Assembly: GCF_001613065.1 (NCBI RefSeq)
Contig: NZ_BDBQ01000048.1
Location: forward strand, 1 to 64,000
Length of the DNA: 64,000 nucleotides
From: Nocardia miyunensis NBRC 108239
GTDB taxonomy: Bacteria; Actinomycetota; Actinomycetes; Mycobacteriales; Mycobacteriaceae
Direction: 5' to 3'
Below, piece by piece: positions 63,338 through 64,000 of this stretch (its first letter is position 1; each line of letters begins with the position of its first letter). The notes below the pieces were generated by a model. That model was given only the letters and a program-made list of their open reading frames with translations. It was not told where the DNA came from and ran no database searches. Made by a program: the position numbers and the translations under genes.

Positions 63338-63982
63338 CTACGGTCGGTGCGAAATCCCGTGCAAGATCATGGTGACGACCTCCTGCTCCTGACGTGCATG
63401 TGTGGGCCGGACCTGGCCAACGGGATATAGCCAGTCTTCGTGCAGCACCATCGAGAAGATCATCCCGACGGTGGCAGCCCACGTGGCGACCGGGTCGATA
63501 TTGCGATAGTGGCGAGCGTTCCCTTGCTCGAGGAGCAGCTTCTGCATCATCGACATCGCATCGGCGAAGCGGCCACCGATATCGGACGCTATTCGATCGA
63601 GGGAGTTGTCCTTGCTGTCGGCCTTGACCGCGATGATGGTGAGCAGCATGCTCTTGTGCTCGCGCAGGAGTGCGAAGAAACCTCGGACGAACTTCGTCAC
63701 CAGCTCCTGCGCCGGGGAATCGAGCGGTTGTCCCTGCACCGCCTCGGCTACATAGCCATCGATGAACTGAGCGAACGGCTCTACAACGACGCTCTCGAAA
63801 AGACCCGCTTTCGATCCGAAGTGACGGTAAATGGCCGGCTCGGTCACACCGGCACGGTCGGCTATCCAGCGCGTGCGAGTGCCTGAATAACCGTGCTGGA
63901 CGAACAACTCGCGCGCCGCGTCCATGACCAGAGTCGCGACCTCATCGGTGGCTCGTCGGGATCGCGTGTTGGAAGTTGTCAT
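63338..63982 (-). CDS. TetR-family regulator 2
   Basis: 214 residues. The helix-turn-helix region is ELFVQHGYSGTRTRWIADRA followed by GVTEPAIYRHFGSK, with a helical ligand domain containing FFALLREHKSMLLTIIAVKA. ATG 63982 was chosen; an ATG four codons upstream (63994) is equally possible. It lies 40 bases upstream of TetR 1 on the same strand and is probably co-transcribed. The two regulators differ in their ligand domains, so they likely sense different compounds. Confidence 0.85.
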   Translation of the reverse strand: MTTSNTRSRRATDEVATLVMDAARELFVQHGYSGTRTRWIADRAGVTEPAIYRHFGSKAGLFESVVVEPFAQFIDGYVAEAVQGQPLDSPAQELVTKFVRGFFALLREHKSMLLTIIAVKADSKDNSLDRIASDIGGRFADAMSMMQKLLLEQGNARHYRNIDPVATWAATVGMIFSMVLHEDWLYPVGQVRPTHARQEQEVVTMILHGISHRP

Positions 63983-64000
63983 GCCGAAAACCATACGCGG

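Overview
The window looks like chromosomal DNA of a mycolic-acid actinomycete, most likely Nocardia or a close relative. It has high GC, many GTG starts and almost gap-free gene packing. Its gene order closely follows the Mycobacterium tuberculosis Rv0321-Rv0385 segment as I remember it. Read from the right end to the left, the order is dcd, udgA, aspC-type aminotransferase, the EtfD-type Fe-S protein (Rv0338c), a LuxR regulator (Rv0339c), iniB-iniA-iniC, dnaK-grpE-dnaJ-hspR, flavohemoglobin-like genes (Rv0385), clpB, an Rv0383c-position gene and pyrE. The clpB-pyrE block is flipped relative to M. tuberculosis. I saw no rRNA, tRNA, CRISPR array, insertion sequence or prophage.

1-7.8 kb (minus strand): a partial YhhN gene, a FabH-like ketosynthase, pyrE, a short-chain dehydrogenase, two membrane-anchored proteins and clpB. 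clpB has a HAIR element (HspR operator) overlapping a SigH-like promoter. 8-11.2 kb: two globin-reductase proteins flank a reductase-only paralogue. 11.7-13.6 kb: a DUF6461 protein and a lysozyme-like protein. 13.7-18 kb: the dnaK-grpE-dnaJ-hspR operon, with HAIR-like sites on both sides of its promoter and a strong terminator. 18.2-24.5 kb: an HhH protein, an ECF-type sigma factor, a haloalkane dehalogenase-like hydrolase, two DUF1707 membrane proteins and a zinc-dependent dehydrogenase.

24.7-37.1 kb is the most distinctive part. An iniBAC-like operon (two dynamin-like GTPases and a very large repeat protein) is divergent from a three-gene unit: a membrane-anchored Hsp70-like protein, an 880-residue ATPase/LuxR regulator, and a shortened, membrane-anchored relative of the Hsp70-like protein. 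A third membrane-anchored Hsp70-like protein lies at 53-54.5 kb. I infer an envelope-stress module in which actin-fold membrane proteins may gate the LuxR regulator.

37.2-46.6 kb: two secreted S1 proteases, an NRDE protein, two paralogous secreted glycine-zipper proteins, and the EtfD-like protein, which has a clear palindromic operator and a nine-unit basic repeat tail. 46.8-54.5 kb: a small unknown protein divergent from an XRE/TPR regulator, the aminotransferase, a YibE/F membrane protein with a natural His6 stretch, and the third Hsp70-like protein. 54.6-64 kb: UDP-glucose dehydrogenase, a sedolisin, a YdcF protein, an NCS1 permease, dcd (probably leaderless), two multi-pass membrane proteins with a palindromic operator in front, and two TetR regulators.

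All assignments come from reading the sequence and from memory of the families. No database search was run.
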